This document shows, one piece after another, positions 1 to 8,921 of a DNA stretch of 64,000 nucleotides. The position numbers were made by a program, and so were the translations under genes. Each line of letters opens with the position of its first letter. Position 1 is the first letter of the stretch. Below the pieces are notes generated by a model. It searched no databases and had not been told where the DNA came from. It saw only the letters and a program-made list of their open reading frames with translations. The DNA comes from UBA6107 sp964533735 (GTDB lineage Bacteria > Chloroflexota > Anaerolineae > Anaerolineales > Anaerolineaceae): assembly GCA_964533735.1 (NCBI GenBank), contig CAZHMD010000008.1, forward strand, positions 67,933-131,932, read 5' to 3'.

Positions 1-2481
1 GGAATGTTCGAATTGGCTGAAGCAGCGTACACCGCTTACCTTGAGATAGACCCGAATGATAACGCTGTGCTGGTCAAGTTGGAAGCAGTACGTTCGGCAG
101 CGCGCACACAAAAAATCAACGAATTATCGAAACGGGCAAGGACTGCCAGGACACAGGAGAAATTCGACGACTCCCGCACTCTTTGGCATCAACTACTCAC
201 CTTGGCTCCTGAGGAAGAAACCCGGATAAAGGATGAACTTGACGGTGTAGAAAAAGCTCAAAAACGAGCGGAGAATTACTCGCAGGCGCAGCAGGCTTTT
301 GAAAAGAAGAACTATGACAAGGCAGCTTCGTTATTTAAATCCATTGTCATGGAGGACGAAAACTATAAGGATGCTGCCCGTTTATTCACAGAGTCTCTTG
401 AATTACAGCGAAAGTCTCGAAAGTTCTGGCAGCAAAAATTGTTTGCTCCTATCCTTGTAGGAGTTGTGATCGTAGGGTTAGCAGCGGTCCTCGGCGGCTT
501 GTTCATTAATGGAAAATTATTCCCAGCGTCATTGACAACTGCCACCATGGATTCGCTTGGTGGAGAAAGCACTCCAGCCTCAACAGTTGCTGTAATAGTA
601 CCTCCTACGGCAACAAGCACCCTGGAACCGCTTCCTCTCTCCTGGACGCGCCTTGCAGGAAGTGAGAATTTTGAACTTGATACTGTAACAGCTGCGGCCG
701 TGGATCCGCAAGATCAAGAAGTTTTATACGCCGGTATGGCCAATTCGGGGGTTTATAAATCAATTGATGGCGGTGAAACCTGGCTACCCAAACAAAAAGG
801 GATGCTAGACTCGCATATTGTCTCCATCGTGATCGATCCGACCGATTCCGGTGTTGTTTATGCCCTGTCAGTACCTGGCGGAGCTTATAAAACAAATGAT
901 GGTGGTGAGAATTGGAGTCTGGCTTCAAATGGCCTTGCCACGAGGGGAGGTTATGGCGGTAATCACATGATTATGGATCCGCAAGATCCTAACCATCTGC
1001 TCAGTTTGATTGGCGGAAGATTATATGAATCAATAAATGGTGCCACTTCCTGGGTGCAAAAAGCCTCCGAATGTTTACTGACAGCATGGTCAGTTACTAT
1101 TAATCCTGTGGACTCCCGGGAGATCGCTGTTGTGCATTCAGCTTTGGATTCCAGCAACCCATGTGGAAATGGCGTCCTCCTGTCTTTGGATGGTGGACAA
1201 ACCTGGGTAAATCAGGGATTGGATAAGGCTGACTATACTTCAACAATCACATTTTTGCCAACAACCGGGAATACTATATACGTTAATATTTCCAATCAAC
1301 TTTATAGTTCTAATGACCATGGCAACACCTGGGACCAGGTGGGTAATGAAAAGATCGAGAATTATGTTATTGACCAAAAAGATGAACAAAAAATGTACGG
1401 AATGAGATATGGTGACCTGTTTATCTCAAATGATTACGGAAAATCGTGGATCAGAAAAGAGAACTTTACCCCTGATGGAATCGGATATTTATCCTCCCCC
1501 GGTAACCCTTATACGATTGTCAGCAGTCCATTATCAGGGATACAGGTCTCACGGGATGGGGGTTCAACCTGGACCACAGCTAATAATGGGCTAGGCGTGG
1601 ATCAGCTGGATCTGGCTCCTGACCCTTACAATTCAGGAGTTTTATACGCTTATAAACGCAACAATGGTATTTGGGATGAAACTCTTTATCAGTCAATTGA
1701 TGGTGGACAATCCTGGCAGATGAATAACACGAATGGACGAGGAATAGCTTTTGACGCTGACGGCAAAACGATGTACCGTGCTGGTGTGGAAAATTTGCTA
1801 GTATCTACTGACCATGGGTTATCCTGGAGCCAAGTTCCCTACGGACTATGGGACTACACAAGGGCTTTTAGTGTTGATCCATATGTATCCGGGAAATTGT
1901 TCATAGCTCCGTGGCCAGATAATAGGCCTGAGCTTAATTGTCCTAATTGCATGTTCACTAGTGCAGATAAGGGGCAAAACTGGACAATGGTCAAAGGCGA
2001 TGACGGATTGGGAGGAACATTATATTGGGGCTCTGATGAGCAGCGTATTTATACCGGGCAATTCACGTCCCAAGATGGTGGAAACACCTGGACCATGTGT
2101 ACTAACCCTGATTATTCTGCAGCAATATCACGGGTCTCCGCATTGGCAGTTGATCCGGTTGATTCCATGATAGTTTACTTAGCCACTCAAGGTGGAGGAG
2201 TAATGCAAAGTTCTTCATTTTGTTTTGCATGGGAATCCCGCAACGAAGGGTTGGAAAGTCTGAACGTGAATTCCATTGTCATTGATCCTGAGGAGAGAAA
2301 TACTCTCTATGCCGGCACAGACAGCGGAATTTATATTACCCAAAATGCCGGATATTCCTGGCAGAAGATCAATGATGGTCTGCTCGGAGTGAATGTGGTA
2401 TACGCAGTTGCCATTGACCCTTTTGACAATTCAGTCTACGCTTCCACGCCCTATGGAATCTTCAAGCTGGTGCAAAAATGA
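1..2481 (+). CDS. TPR-like / transmembrane / Asp-box beta-propeller protein (5' end probably cut by window)
   Basis: The reading frame is open to the left edge, and the first residues already look like the middle of a TPR helix pair, so the true start is probably outside; an ATG at position 4 is the first visible start. Residues 1-135 are helical and TPR-like (cytoplasmic by inference). One hydrophobic segment lies at about 146-168, followed by a Ser/Thr/Pro-rich linker and about 630 residues carrying at least twelve Asp-box motifs of the form SxDGGxTW (YKSIDGGETW, LLSLDGGQTW, YQSIDGGQSW). Asp boxes occur in BNR/sialidase-like, VPS10/sortilin-like and YCF48-like beta-propellers, so the exported part is a multi-blade propeller. 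No catalytic sialidase residues are evident. The stop overlaps the ATG of the next, paralogous gene (ATGA), so the two are translationally coupled. Function unknown; a surface sensor or adhesion/assembly role is inference. Confidence 0.8.
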   Translation, partial: GMFELAEAAYTAYLEIDPNDNAVLVKLEAVRSAARTQKINELSKRARTARTQEKFDDSRTLWHQLLTLAPEEETRIKDELDGVEKAQKRAENYSQAQQAFEKKNYDKAASLFKSIVMEDENYKDAARLFTESLELQRKSRKFWQQKLFAPILVGVVIVGLAAVLGGLFINGKLFPASLTTATMDSLGGESTPASTVAVIVPPTATSTLEPLPLSWTRLAGSENFELDTVTAAAVDPQDQEVLYAGMANSGVYKSIDGGETWLPKQKGMLDSHIVSIVIDPTDSGVVYALSVPGGAYKTNDGGENWSLASNGLATRGGYGGNHMIMDPQDPNHLLSLIGGRLYESINGATSWVQKASECLLTAWSVTINPVDSREIAVVHSALDSSNPCGNGVLLSLDGGQTWVNQGLDKADYTSTITFLPTTGNTIYVNISNQLYSSNDHGNTWDQVGNEKIENYVIDQKDEQKMYGMRYGDLFISNDYGKSWIRKENFTPDGIGYLSSPGNPYTIVSSPLSGIQVSRDGGSTWTTANNGLGVDQLDLAPDPYNSGVLYAYKRNNGIWDETLYQSIDGGQSWQMNNTNGRGIAFDADGKTMYRAGVENLLVSTDHGLSWSQVPYGLWDYTRAFSVDPYVSGKLFIAPWPDNRPELNCPNCMFTSADKGQNWTMVKGDDGLGGTLYWGSDEQRIYTGQFTSQDGGNTWTMCTNPDYSAAISRVSALAVDPVDSMIVYLATQGGGVMQSSSFCFAWESRNEGLESLNVNSIVIDPEERNTLYAGTDSGIYITQNAGYSWQKINDGLLGVNVVYAVAIDPFDNSVYASTPYGIFKLVQK

Positions 2482-4697
2482 GCAACATCCTCGAATTGGA
2501 AGCGTTGTACCAGGAAGCCAAACGTCTGATCAAGGCAAAGGAGTTTTCTTCAGCAAGCGCACTCCTAAAGCAAATCCTGGAGGTGGATGATGGTTATAAA
2601 GATGCTTCCCGATTATTGGCTGCGATTGTGCAAAAGAAGCGTTACCGCTGGTACAGGGATTGGCGCGTCTGGGGTGGAGTTTTAGTTGCCTTCGTCGGGC
2701 TTTCTGCCTGGATTTTCTTACCGAAGATATTGACAACCAAAACCCAAGAAATTGAGCCGTCAAGTTTTCCCACTTCGACCGTAGCCTCTCAGGCTCCAGT
2801 ACCAACTCCGGCTGCAACAGGACTTCCCGCAACCAATACCTCAACATATAGCTGGAAACGCATTAACTCCCTTAAAGAATTCGAAAGGGAGCAGGTTACT
2901 TCGGTGGTGGTATACCCAAAAGATCCTTCCATCATGTACGCAACTACCAATAATGCTGGTATTTATAAAACCATCGATGGCGGGAAATCCTGGTCGCCAA
3001 TTTTGACTGGTCTTGACGAAGATTCGTTTAAAACGATTTTGGTTCACTCGGAGAACCCGGAATCCGCCATCGTCCTTTCCACGGTAGGAAAAATTTTCGC
3101 AACTTACAATGGGGGTAAAGAATGGGCGTTCCTGGAAAATGTCGACGAGTTTGGCGGATTTCTTGTTCAAGATCCAATCGATCCTCAACACCTGATCTCC
3201 AGAAAATCTGGAGTTATCTACAGTAGCCAGGATTGGGGGAAAACCTGGAAAACGATTGATAATGTTCAATGCGCTAATGGTTTTATTGATATAAAAATTG
3301 ATCCAGGAAACAACCAGGAATGGATTGCAGTCACTGACGATGGAGACAAAGATTCCAGCACCTGCCCGGGAGGTGTATATCGCTCGATGGACGGTGGAAA
3401 GACCTGGTCTACTCCTGAAACAGTTGTACATAATGTAATGGCAGTCGATATTTCCGGTGATTATCTCTATGCACTCACCGGTCGATCAGCTGAAGTTTAT
3501 GTCTCACCTGATCGGGGGATTACATGGACTGGACCATATCAGCCAAATGGAAATCGGTGCCGCAACCTGCAGGTTGACCCCATTGATGGTTTGCATGCAT
3601 ACTGCCTGATTTACCTGAGCCAGGAAAAGAGTTCGGAATTGTGGGCGACGACTAACGCTGGAGTGAGCTGGGAAAAGGAGTCTTCGCTAGGTATAATCGG
3701 TAGTTTTATCGAACTCGTTCCGACACTTCCAGATGAAATCATTGTTGGTGGCTTTGGCTTTGAGGTCTCAAAAGATAGAGGGATCACGTGGGAAACCAGG
3801 CAAAATGGTTTAGGAGCGCGAGAGTTTGCAATTAAGTTTGATCCATGGGGAGGATCGGAACTTTACGCTTATGATATGTTCTGCATGGATTATTCAAGAC
3901 TCTATAAATCACAGGATAATGGCTTGAATTTTGAAGATATTTCACCGCCCAGTCAATTTGATGCTTGTGATTTGGCGTTTGGATTCGGAAATCAAATCTA
4001 TAGATGGCAGTATTTTTGGTTTTTTAACTCCCCGGATTCAGGAAAGACCTGGGTTGAAAATCAACTTCAAAACGAATCCGATTTTACAAACGGATTTGGC
4101 GCAAGCCCATACTCGGATGGGACATTACTCTACACATTAATGTTTACAAATGGCATTTTTAAATCCACCGATGGGGGTGATTCCTGGACCCTGGTCGATG
4201 AAACGGGTGACACTCAACGAGATTTTTACTTTGCCAGTGAGAAGAGTAAGCGGGTATATTCCTCAGCAGGGAATGTGATGGTATCTGATGATCTGGGTTC
4301 CTCCTGGAGGACATGCGGCGATCCAAGTGCATATGTTGACAGAAATTCAAACAACTTTGTTATAGATCCAGAAAATGATGACATCGTTTACCTAGCCACC
4401 GCTGACAAGGGGGTGTTAACAAGTACAGACGGATGTGGAAGCTGGTCAACAATTAACAATGGTCTTGGAAGTTTGACAGTTAACACTGTGGCGGTTAATC
4501 CTAATGATTCTGAAAAGTTGTATGCTGGTACAGTTAACGGAGCTTACCTCTCACTTGACAGCGGAAAATCGTGGTTTGAAGTAAATGATGGGCTGTTAGG
4601 CGCAACAATTATCTATTCGTTCGCGATTAGCCCTGTAGATGGAACAGTGCTTGCAGCCACACCATACGGCATATTTAAACTCGTGGACCAGGATTAG
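2478..4697 (+). CDS. Paralogous transmembrane Asp-box beta-propeller protein
   Basis: 739 residues with the same architecture as the upstream gene but a shorter cytoplasmic part. There is a single TPR-like helix pair (residues 5-50), a basic stretch, one membrane segment at about 63-82, a Ser/Thr/Pro linker, then roughly thirteen Asp boxes (YKTIDGGKSW, YRSMDGGKTW, FKSTDGGDSW, YLSLDSGKSW). The C-termini of the two proteins are closely similar (both end in PYGIFKLV plus a few residues), which indicates a duplication. ATG at 2478 overlaps the upstream stop by four bases, and the gene ends 12 bases before the ATG of the AAA+ ATPase. The three genes therefore look like one operon. Type II topology (N-in, propeller outside) is inferred from the basic residues before the membrane segment and the absence of a cleavable signal. 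Confidence 0.85.
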   Translation: MSNILELEALYQEAKRLIKAKEFSSASALLKQILEVDDGYKDASRLLAAIVQKKRYRWYRDWRVWGGVLVAFVGLSAWIFLPKILTTKTQEIEPSSFPTSTVASQAPVPTPAATGLPATNTSTYSWKRINSLKEFEREQVTSVVVYPKDPSIMYATTNNAGIYKTIDGGKSWSPILTGLDEDSFKTILVHSENPESAIVLSTVGKIFATYNGGKEWAFLENVDEFGGFLVQDPIDPQHLISRKSGVIYSSQDWGKTWKTIDNVQCANGFIDIKIDPGNNQEWIAVTDDGDKDSSTCPGGVYRSMDGGKTWSTPETVVHNVMAVDISGDYLYALTGRSAEVYVSPDRGITWTGPYQPNGNRCRNLQVDPIDGLHAYCLIYLSQEKSSELWATTNAGVSWEKESSLGIIGSFIELVPTLPDEIIVGGFGFEVSKDRGITWETRQNGLGAREFAIKFDPWGGSELYAYDMFCMDYSRLYKSQDNGLNFEDISPPSQFDACDLAFGFGNQIYRWQYFWFFNSPDSGKTWVENQLQNESDFTNGFGASPYSDGTLLYTLMFTNGIFKSTDGGDSWTLVDETGDTQRDFYFASEKSKRVYSSAGNVMVSDDLGSSWRTCGDPSAYVDRNSNNFVIDPENDDIVYLATADKGVLTSTDGCGSWSTINNGLGSLTVNTVAVNPNDSEKLYAGTVNGAYLSLDSGKSWFEVNDGLLGATIIYSFAISPVDGTVLAATPYGIFKLVDQD

Positions 4698-4708
4698 TGG
4701 AGATTCTT

Positions 4709-5995
4709 ATGAATCCTTTTACCTTTGGCAACCCGATCAAAGACCCCGAAAAATTTTATGGTCGTAAGGCTGATATCCGGCAGATCATCAACCGTTTACT
4801 TTCCAGTGCTCATGAAAGCACCTCTGTTGTCGGCGAAAGGCGCATTGGCAAAACCTCAATCCTCAATTATTTGGCTCATCCTCAGGTGGCACCCGGGTTG
4901 GGTTTGACACCCGATAAATTCTGTTTGCTCTACCTCGATTTCCAGGGATTAACAGACATCACGCCGTTGCGTTTCTGGCAGCGGGTGCTTTCCAAAATGG
5001 CTCATTCGATTTGTGATGAGAGCCTGCAGCCGGAGATCAAGCGCCTGGTTCAGCAGTCTTCAATTGACCTTTTTGACCTGGAGGATCTTTTCCAGTCTGC
5101 CAGTGACAAAGGTCTCACCATCGTCCTGTTATTGGATGAATTCGAGTATGTCACCCAGAATCCTAATTTCAAATCAGATTTCTTTGGCGGGTTGCGTGCG
5201 CTAGCCATCCATCACGGCGTGGCGCTTATCCCTTCCACACGACGAGGACTGGTTGACCTGTGCCACTCGGAGGAGATCAAAGGATCTCCATTTTTCAATA
5301 TATTTGCCAATGTCATCTTGCGTCCATTCTCTCCCAGCGAGACAGCCGAAATGATCATGGGTTACACCAGCGGTTTGGACCTGACACTCACACCGCAAGA
5401 ATTTGATCTTGTCCAATCATTGGGGGGAGGGTATCCATTCTTTGTTCAAACCGCAGGTTACTATGTGCTGGATGGCAAAGCCCTGGGATTGAAGGAAGCG
5501 AGCCTGCTGGAATATGTAAAAACCAACTATTCCCTGCAAACCGATGCTCATTTTTCCTACATGTGGTCGCATTGCAGCGAATCCGAGCGAGTTACCCTGC
5601 TGGCATTGATGACACTCGGTATTCAAACAAAGACCCCGCTTGCCATGCCCACTATGGAAAACATCACATCCGTGCATGCGCGCGCTGCCCAGGATCTGGT
5701 GAACCTTTCCAGGCGCGGCCTGGTGGTGGAGAACGCAGGTATGTACAATGTTTTTTCTCCCGCGCTAGGCCAGTGGATCAAGAACGAAATGCTCAACTCG
5801 GGAACGGAGAAAGAAGATGAGTCTTCCGTTGAGAAGTGGGTTGAAGACAACGGCAAGAACAAGGATAAACAAACTTCGACCACCCTACTGAAATTCAAGA
5901 AACGCTATTGGCCAATACTGTCTGAATTCCTGGAAGAGTTCACGATGAAATTTGCTGTCTCTGGAGCAATTGACCTGGTTAAATTTCTAATATAG
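4709..5995 (+). CDS. AAA+ ATPase, AAA_16/Orc-like (MNPF...G type)
   Basis: 428 residues. I chose the ATG at 4709 because GGAG sits six bases upstream and the resulting N-terminus (MNPFTFGNPI...FYGR) is the usual opening of this family; an in-frame GTG at 4697 overlaps the preceding stop. Walker A is GERRIGKT (42-49) and Walker B is LLLDEFE (about 140-146). A winged-helix-like region follows at about 290-360, then a charged linker and a C-terminal helix pair. These STAND/AAA_16-like ATPases act as regulatory or conflict-associated switches. Coupling to two membrane propeller proteins suggests that it receives a signal from, or organises, those proteins (inference). No nuclease or kinase domain is fused to it. 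Confidence 0.85.
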   Translation: MNPFTFGNPIKDPEKFYGRKADIRQIINRLLSSAHESTSVVGERRIGKTSILNYLAHPQVAPGLGLTPDKFCLLYLDFQGLTDITPLRFWQRVLSKMAHSICDESLQPEIKRLVQQSSIDLFDLEDLFQSASDKGLTIVLLLDEFEYVTQNPNFKSDFFGGLRALAIHHGVALIPSTRRGLVDLCHSEEIKGSPFFNIFANVILRPFSPSETAEMIMGYTSGLDLTLTPQEFDLVQSLGGGYPFFVQTAGYYVLDGKALGLKEASLLEYVKTNYSLQTDAHFSYMWSHCSESERVTLLALMTLGIQTKTPLAMPTMENITSVHARAAQDLVNLSRRGLVVENAGMYNVFSPALGQWIKNEMLNSGTEKEDESSVEKWVEDNGKNKDKQTSTTLLKFKKRYWPILSEFLEEFTMKFAVSGAIDLVKFLI

Positions 5996-6016
5996 ATTTG
6001 ATCGGACTAATTCACT

Positions 6017-6050
6017 AAAAAAGCCTTATCCATTTGGATAAGGCTTTATC
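6017..6050. terminator. Bidirectional intrinsic terminator
   Basis: An 11-bp perfect stem (AAGCCTTATCC / GGATAAGGCTT, 6021-6046) with a four-base loop lies between the convergent ATPase gene and tatA. The minus-strand copy is followed by six T, the plus-strand copy by a weaker TTTATCTT, so it serves tatA best and probably both. Confidence 0.85.
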
Positions 6051-6069
6051 TTGCGTGCATTGTTGTCAA

Positions 6070-6249
6070 TTATTCGTCTTTCTTGTCCTCTTCCTTTTTC
6101 TCTTCTTCACCCTTCAATCCATCACGGAATGAACGGATGCTGGCACCCAGGTCTTTGGCAGCTTTGCTGATGGGGCCAAAGCCAAAAATTAGGATGACAA
6201 GCAGGATGACGATGCCAATTTCAAGAGGACCGATTCTTCCACCATACAT
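6070..6249 (-). CDS. tatA: Twin-arginine translocase subunit TatA
   Basis: A 59-residue protein, short enough to be missed by length cut-offs. It starts MYGGRIGPLEIGIVILLVIL, continues IFGFGPISKAAKDLG, and ends in a highly charged tail (KGEEEKKEEDKKDE). This is the TatA/TatE plan: short N-terminal membrane helix, FG-P hinge, amphipathic helix, acidic/basic tail. AAGGAG lies eight bases before the ATG. TatA forms the pore of the Tat pathway that exports folded proteins. The window holds at least one plausible client, the L,D-transpeptidase at 48072-49127 with an SRREFLRL signal. tatC is not in the window. It lies 56 bases downstream of the HerA-like gene on the same strand and ends just before a strong terminator. 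Confidence 0.93.
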   Translation of the reverse strand: MYGGRIGPLEIGIVILLVILIFGFGPISKAAKDLGASIRSFRDGLKGEEEKKEEDKKDE

Positions 6250-6305
6250 TATTAACTCCTTGCTGACTGCAATTGTAAAGACATTCTAACACTAATTTTT
6301 TGGTA

Positions 6306-8783
6306 TTAATGGGCAAAGGCCGGCAATTCCACTGTCTTCCCGCCTTGCTCCACGATATAAAAAGGCACCCAGGCGACACCAAATACTTCTGAGAAAATAT
6401 CACTCTTGGTGGGGCTGATGGATACCTCTGTCACCTGGGAAACAACGTTTTGCCATTTATCATCTACAGCTTTCATCGCCTCGTCCATCTGGGCTTTCAA
6501 TTCGACCATTTGGGCATTGTATTGTTTAAAAGTTTCCTCTTCAGCGGTCAACCTGTCCTTGGCGGCGGAGGTCATGCGCACCTTGGATACCGTGCTGGAA
6601 ATACTGCGTTTTCTACCGGTCAACATTCCGATCAGCACTGATCCTCCGGTGGCCAGACCTTCCAACCTGCGCTGGTTCACCTGGCTTTCTGCGGATTTTA
6701 CATCAAGGGTCTGTGAATCGATCTTGCGCTGCAAAGCCGCGATCTTGGTTGCATATGTTGTTTCCACTTTAGACCGGTCTGCTTCGCGGGCTGTGCGGGC
6801 TGCCTCTGTGCAGCGGGCAAGAAAGTCAGCGCTGGTCATGCCGGGGGTGGCATAGACCTTTAAGACAGTATTGGCTTTGATGCGTTGTGAACTGGTACGG
6901 TAAAGCCATTCCTGGAAATCATCCTGGATATCATTTGTCTTGCGGGAATCACCCAGCCAGCCTGCCGGCGGTTTGAACTGGGAGCGGGGCAGGGGATTTG
7001 ATTCCAGGCGCTGGAGATCGATACCTTCGCCAACGATATTATCCCACTTGATCAAGCCGGATCCGGGGTCCTCGAGCATGGCGGATACTTTTCGTGTGTG
7101 TTCAAGGTTGTACTGGCGTGAGAGGTAGCGCACTTCTGATTGGAGAAAGAGAGATGCCCGGTAGACAATGCCCTCTGCAGCAGCAGAGGCAGGCAAACTT
7201 GCTGCTGCCGCTGCTTCACTGAAACCGATATTGTTGGGCATAAAGTATTCAGCGATATTGCCAGGGATGGCCGGCCTTGTGCCGACAGCGCCGCTGGAGA
7301 CAGCAGCGGGTTTCACGCCAACCTCTTCAGCGCTACTTCCTTGCGCGGACACTGCTACTCTTTTCGTAGAAGTGGGAGCTTTGGCTCCTGCCAATTCGTT
7401 TGCCAGCGGGATCTGGTCGCGGGTCATGGGTCCAGCCAGGAAATTTAATGCCCAACGGGTGTTGAAGAGCACAGGACCAGATTTATAGATGCTGTGATAC
7501 AGGAAGACGCGTTTTCCCAAACCTGAGATCAGCTTGTCAAAAGTGGAGATATCCGTAGTGCCGCCTGCTGAACTTAGACCATCTAATAGGCGGTTCTTGT
7601 CTTGTTCAGTCTGTAATCGTCCGATCATCCAGGTACCCGCGTTGGAAAGCGCTTTATAGTCCACATCCACAGGGTTTTGTGTGGCCAGCACCAATCCGAC
7701 GCCAAAAGCGCGCGCCTGCTTAAGCATGCGCAGCATCACTGTTTTTGATGCAGGGTTGGCAACCGGGGGAAGGTAACCCATGATCTCATCAAAATACACC
7801 AGTGCCCGTAAGGCTCCTGTACCGCGCTGGCTGCGCATCCAGCTTTCAACGGCGGCAAACAATAGCGTGACGAAGAACATGCGCTCATTCTCGCTTAAGT
7901 GCGCAATATAAAAGATGGAATGCCTCGGCTTACCGTTTTCAGATTTTAAAATGGAGGCAATATCCAGGGTTTGCCCCTGCTGCCACACCTGGAAGGAGGG
8001 AGACGCCAGGAAATTATTCAGCAGTACCGCCAGATCAAAACGCTCTCTTTCGGGGAAGAATGAATCCATGGGAAAAGCTCCCAGGCGATCCATAGGCGGA
8101 TTCTGTACCTGCAGAATGAGCTCGGTCAGTGTAAGAGATTGCTTATTAATCCAGGCGGTCTCGAGCAGGTTGGAGATTAGAATATGCTCGCGTGATCTTA
8201 GTGGATCCACATAAGGCATACCAATAAGTCCCAATAATGCAGTAACCGTACTCGAGATGCGTTCGCGCAGCATTTCCGAATTGGCTTCCCAATCGAGATC
8301 CGGAGACTGGAACGAGGAGAGGATATTGACAGGGATACCGGAATTTGACCCGGGTGTGTAGATGGCGTAATCCGCGCTGTCACCCAGGGCTTTGAGCTGC
8401 TCAGGACCCAGATCCCATTCGGCAAGGCCTTTCTTCCATCTGTCAGCGGTTTCAACCGCCATCTCCGGGACTGTCTTGCCTTCTCTTCTGGCAGTTTCGG
8501 GGTCAATCCAGGGTTCAAAGTCGGTTGAAAGCTGGTTGGGGAAATGTAAAACAAGATTTGTCAGGTCGCCCTTGGGATCGATAATGATGGCGGGAATACC
8601 GTGCAGGGCGGCTTCTTCGAGCAGGCCGATGCACAAGCCCGTCTTGCCTGAACCGGTCATGCCTGTGACTACAGCGTGAGTGACCAGGTTGGCTGGATCA
8701 AGCAATATTTGTTCACTTGTGGTCGTCTTGGTTTTGGGGTCATACACACGACCGAGATAATAATTGGGAGAGGTTGGAGTCAT
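6306..8783 (-). CDS. HerA-like / DUF87 ATP-binding protein
   Basis: 825 residues. Walker A is GMTGSGKT (41-48), followed by the HerA-type IIIDPKGDL strand; Walker B is LVYFDEIMGY (near 330); a later LATQNPVD segment fits the sensor region of FtsK/HerA ATPases. Residues about 620-760 are predicted coiled coil with basic and acidic heptads, and the last 40 residues form a small beta-rich tail. HerA-like proteins are hexameric DNA-translocating ATPases; the archaeal and phage-defence members act with NurA or SIR2-type nucleases, but no such partner is adjacent here. Large DUF87 proteins of this kind occur as housekeeping genes in Chloroflexota, so a specific role cannot be assigned. The start MTPTSPNYYLGR is 139 bases from the divergent PP2C-like gene. 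Confidence 0.8.
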   Translation of the reverse strand: MTPTSPNYYLGRVYDPKTKTTTSEQILLDPANLVTHAVVTGMTGSGKTGLCIGLLEEAALHGIPAIIIDPKGDLTNLVLHFPNQLSTDFEPWIDPETARREGKTVPEMAVETADRWKKGLAEWDLGPEQLKALGDSADYAIYTPGSNSGIPVNILSSFQSPDLDWEANSEMLRERISSTVTALLGLIGMPYVDPLRSREHILISNLLETAWINKQSLTLTELILQVQNPPMDRLGAFPMDSFFPERERFDLAVLLNNFLASPSFQVWQQGQTLDIASILKSENGKPRHSIFYIAHLSENERMFFVTLLFAAVESWMRSQRGTGALRALVYFDEIMGYLPPVANPASKTVMLRMLKQARAFGVGLVLATQNPVDVDYKALSNAGTWMIGRLQTEQDKNRLLDGLSSAGGTTDISTFDKLISGLGKRVFLYHSIYKSGPVLFNTRWALNFLAGPMTRDQIPLANELAGAKAPTSTKRVAVSAQGSSAEEVGVKPAAVSSGAVGTRPAIPGNIAEYFMPNNIGFSEAAAAASLPASAAAEGIVYRASLFLQSEVRYLSRQYNLEHTRKVSAMLEDPGSGLIKWDNIVGEGIDLQRLESNPLPRSQFKPPAGWLGDSRKTNDIQDDFQEWLYRTSSQRIKANTVLKVYATPGMTSADFLARCTEAARTAREADRSKVETTYATKIAALQRKIDSQTLDVKSAESQVNQRRLEGLATGGSVLIGMLTGRKRSISSTVSKVRMTSAAKDRLTAEEETFKQYNAQMVELKAQMDEAMKAVDDKWQNVVSQVTEVSISPTKSDIFSEVFGVAWVPFYIVEQGGKTVELPAFAH

Positions 8784-8921
8784 TTTTTACCACCTTCTAA
8801 TAATTTTATTAAATTATAGACCAAAACTGTCTGAAAAATATTCTGGCCTCAATCTTGTATCCAATTATGAGATTGGCGTCGTTGTATAATCAAATTTAAC
8901 CCGGTTCGATGAGGAACTCCA

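Noticed and set aside
4697..4711. GTG 4697 as ATPase start
   Set aside because: The ATG at 4709 has GGAG six bases upstream and gives the family N-terminus.
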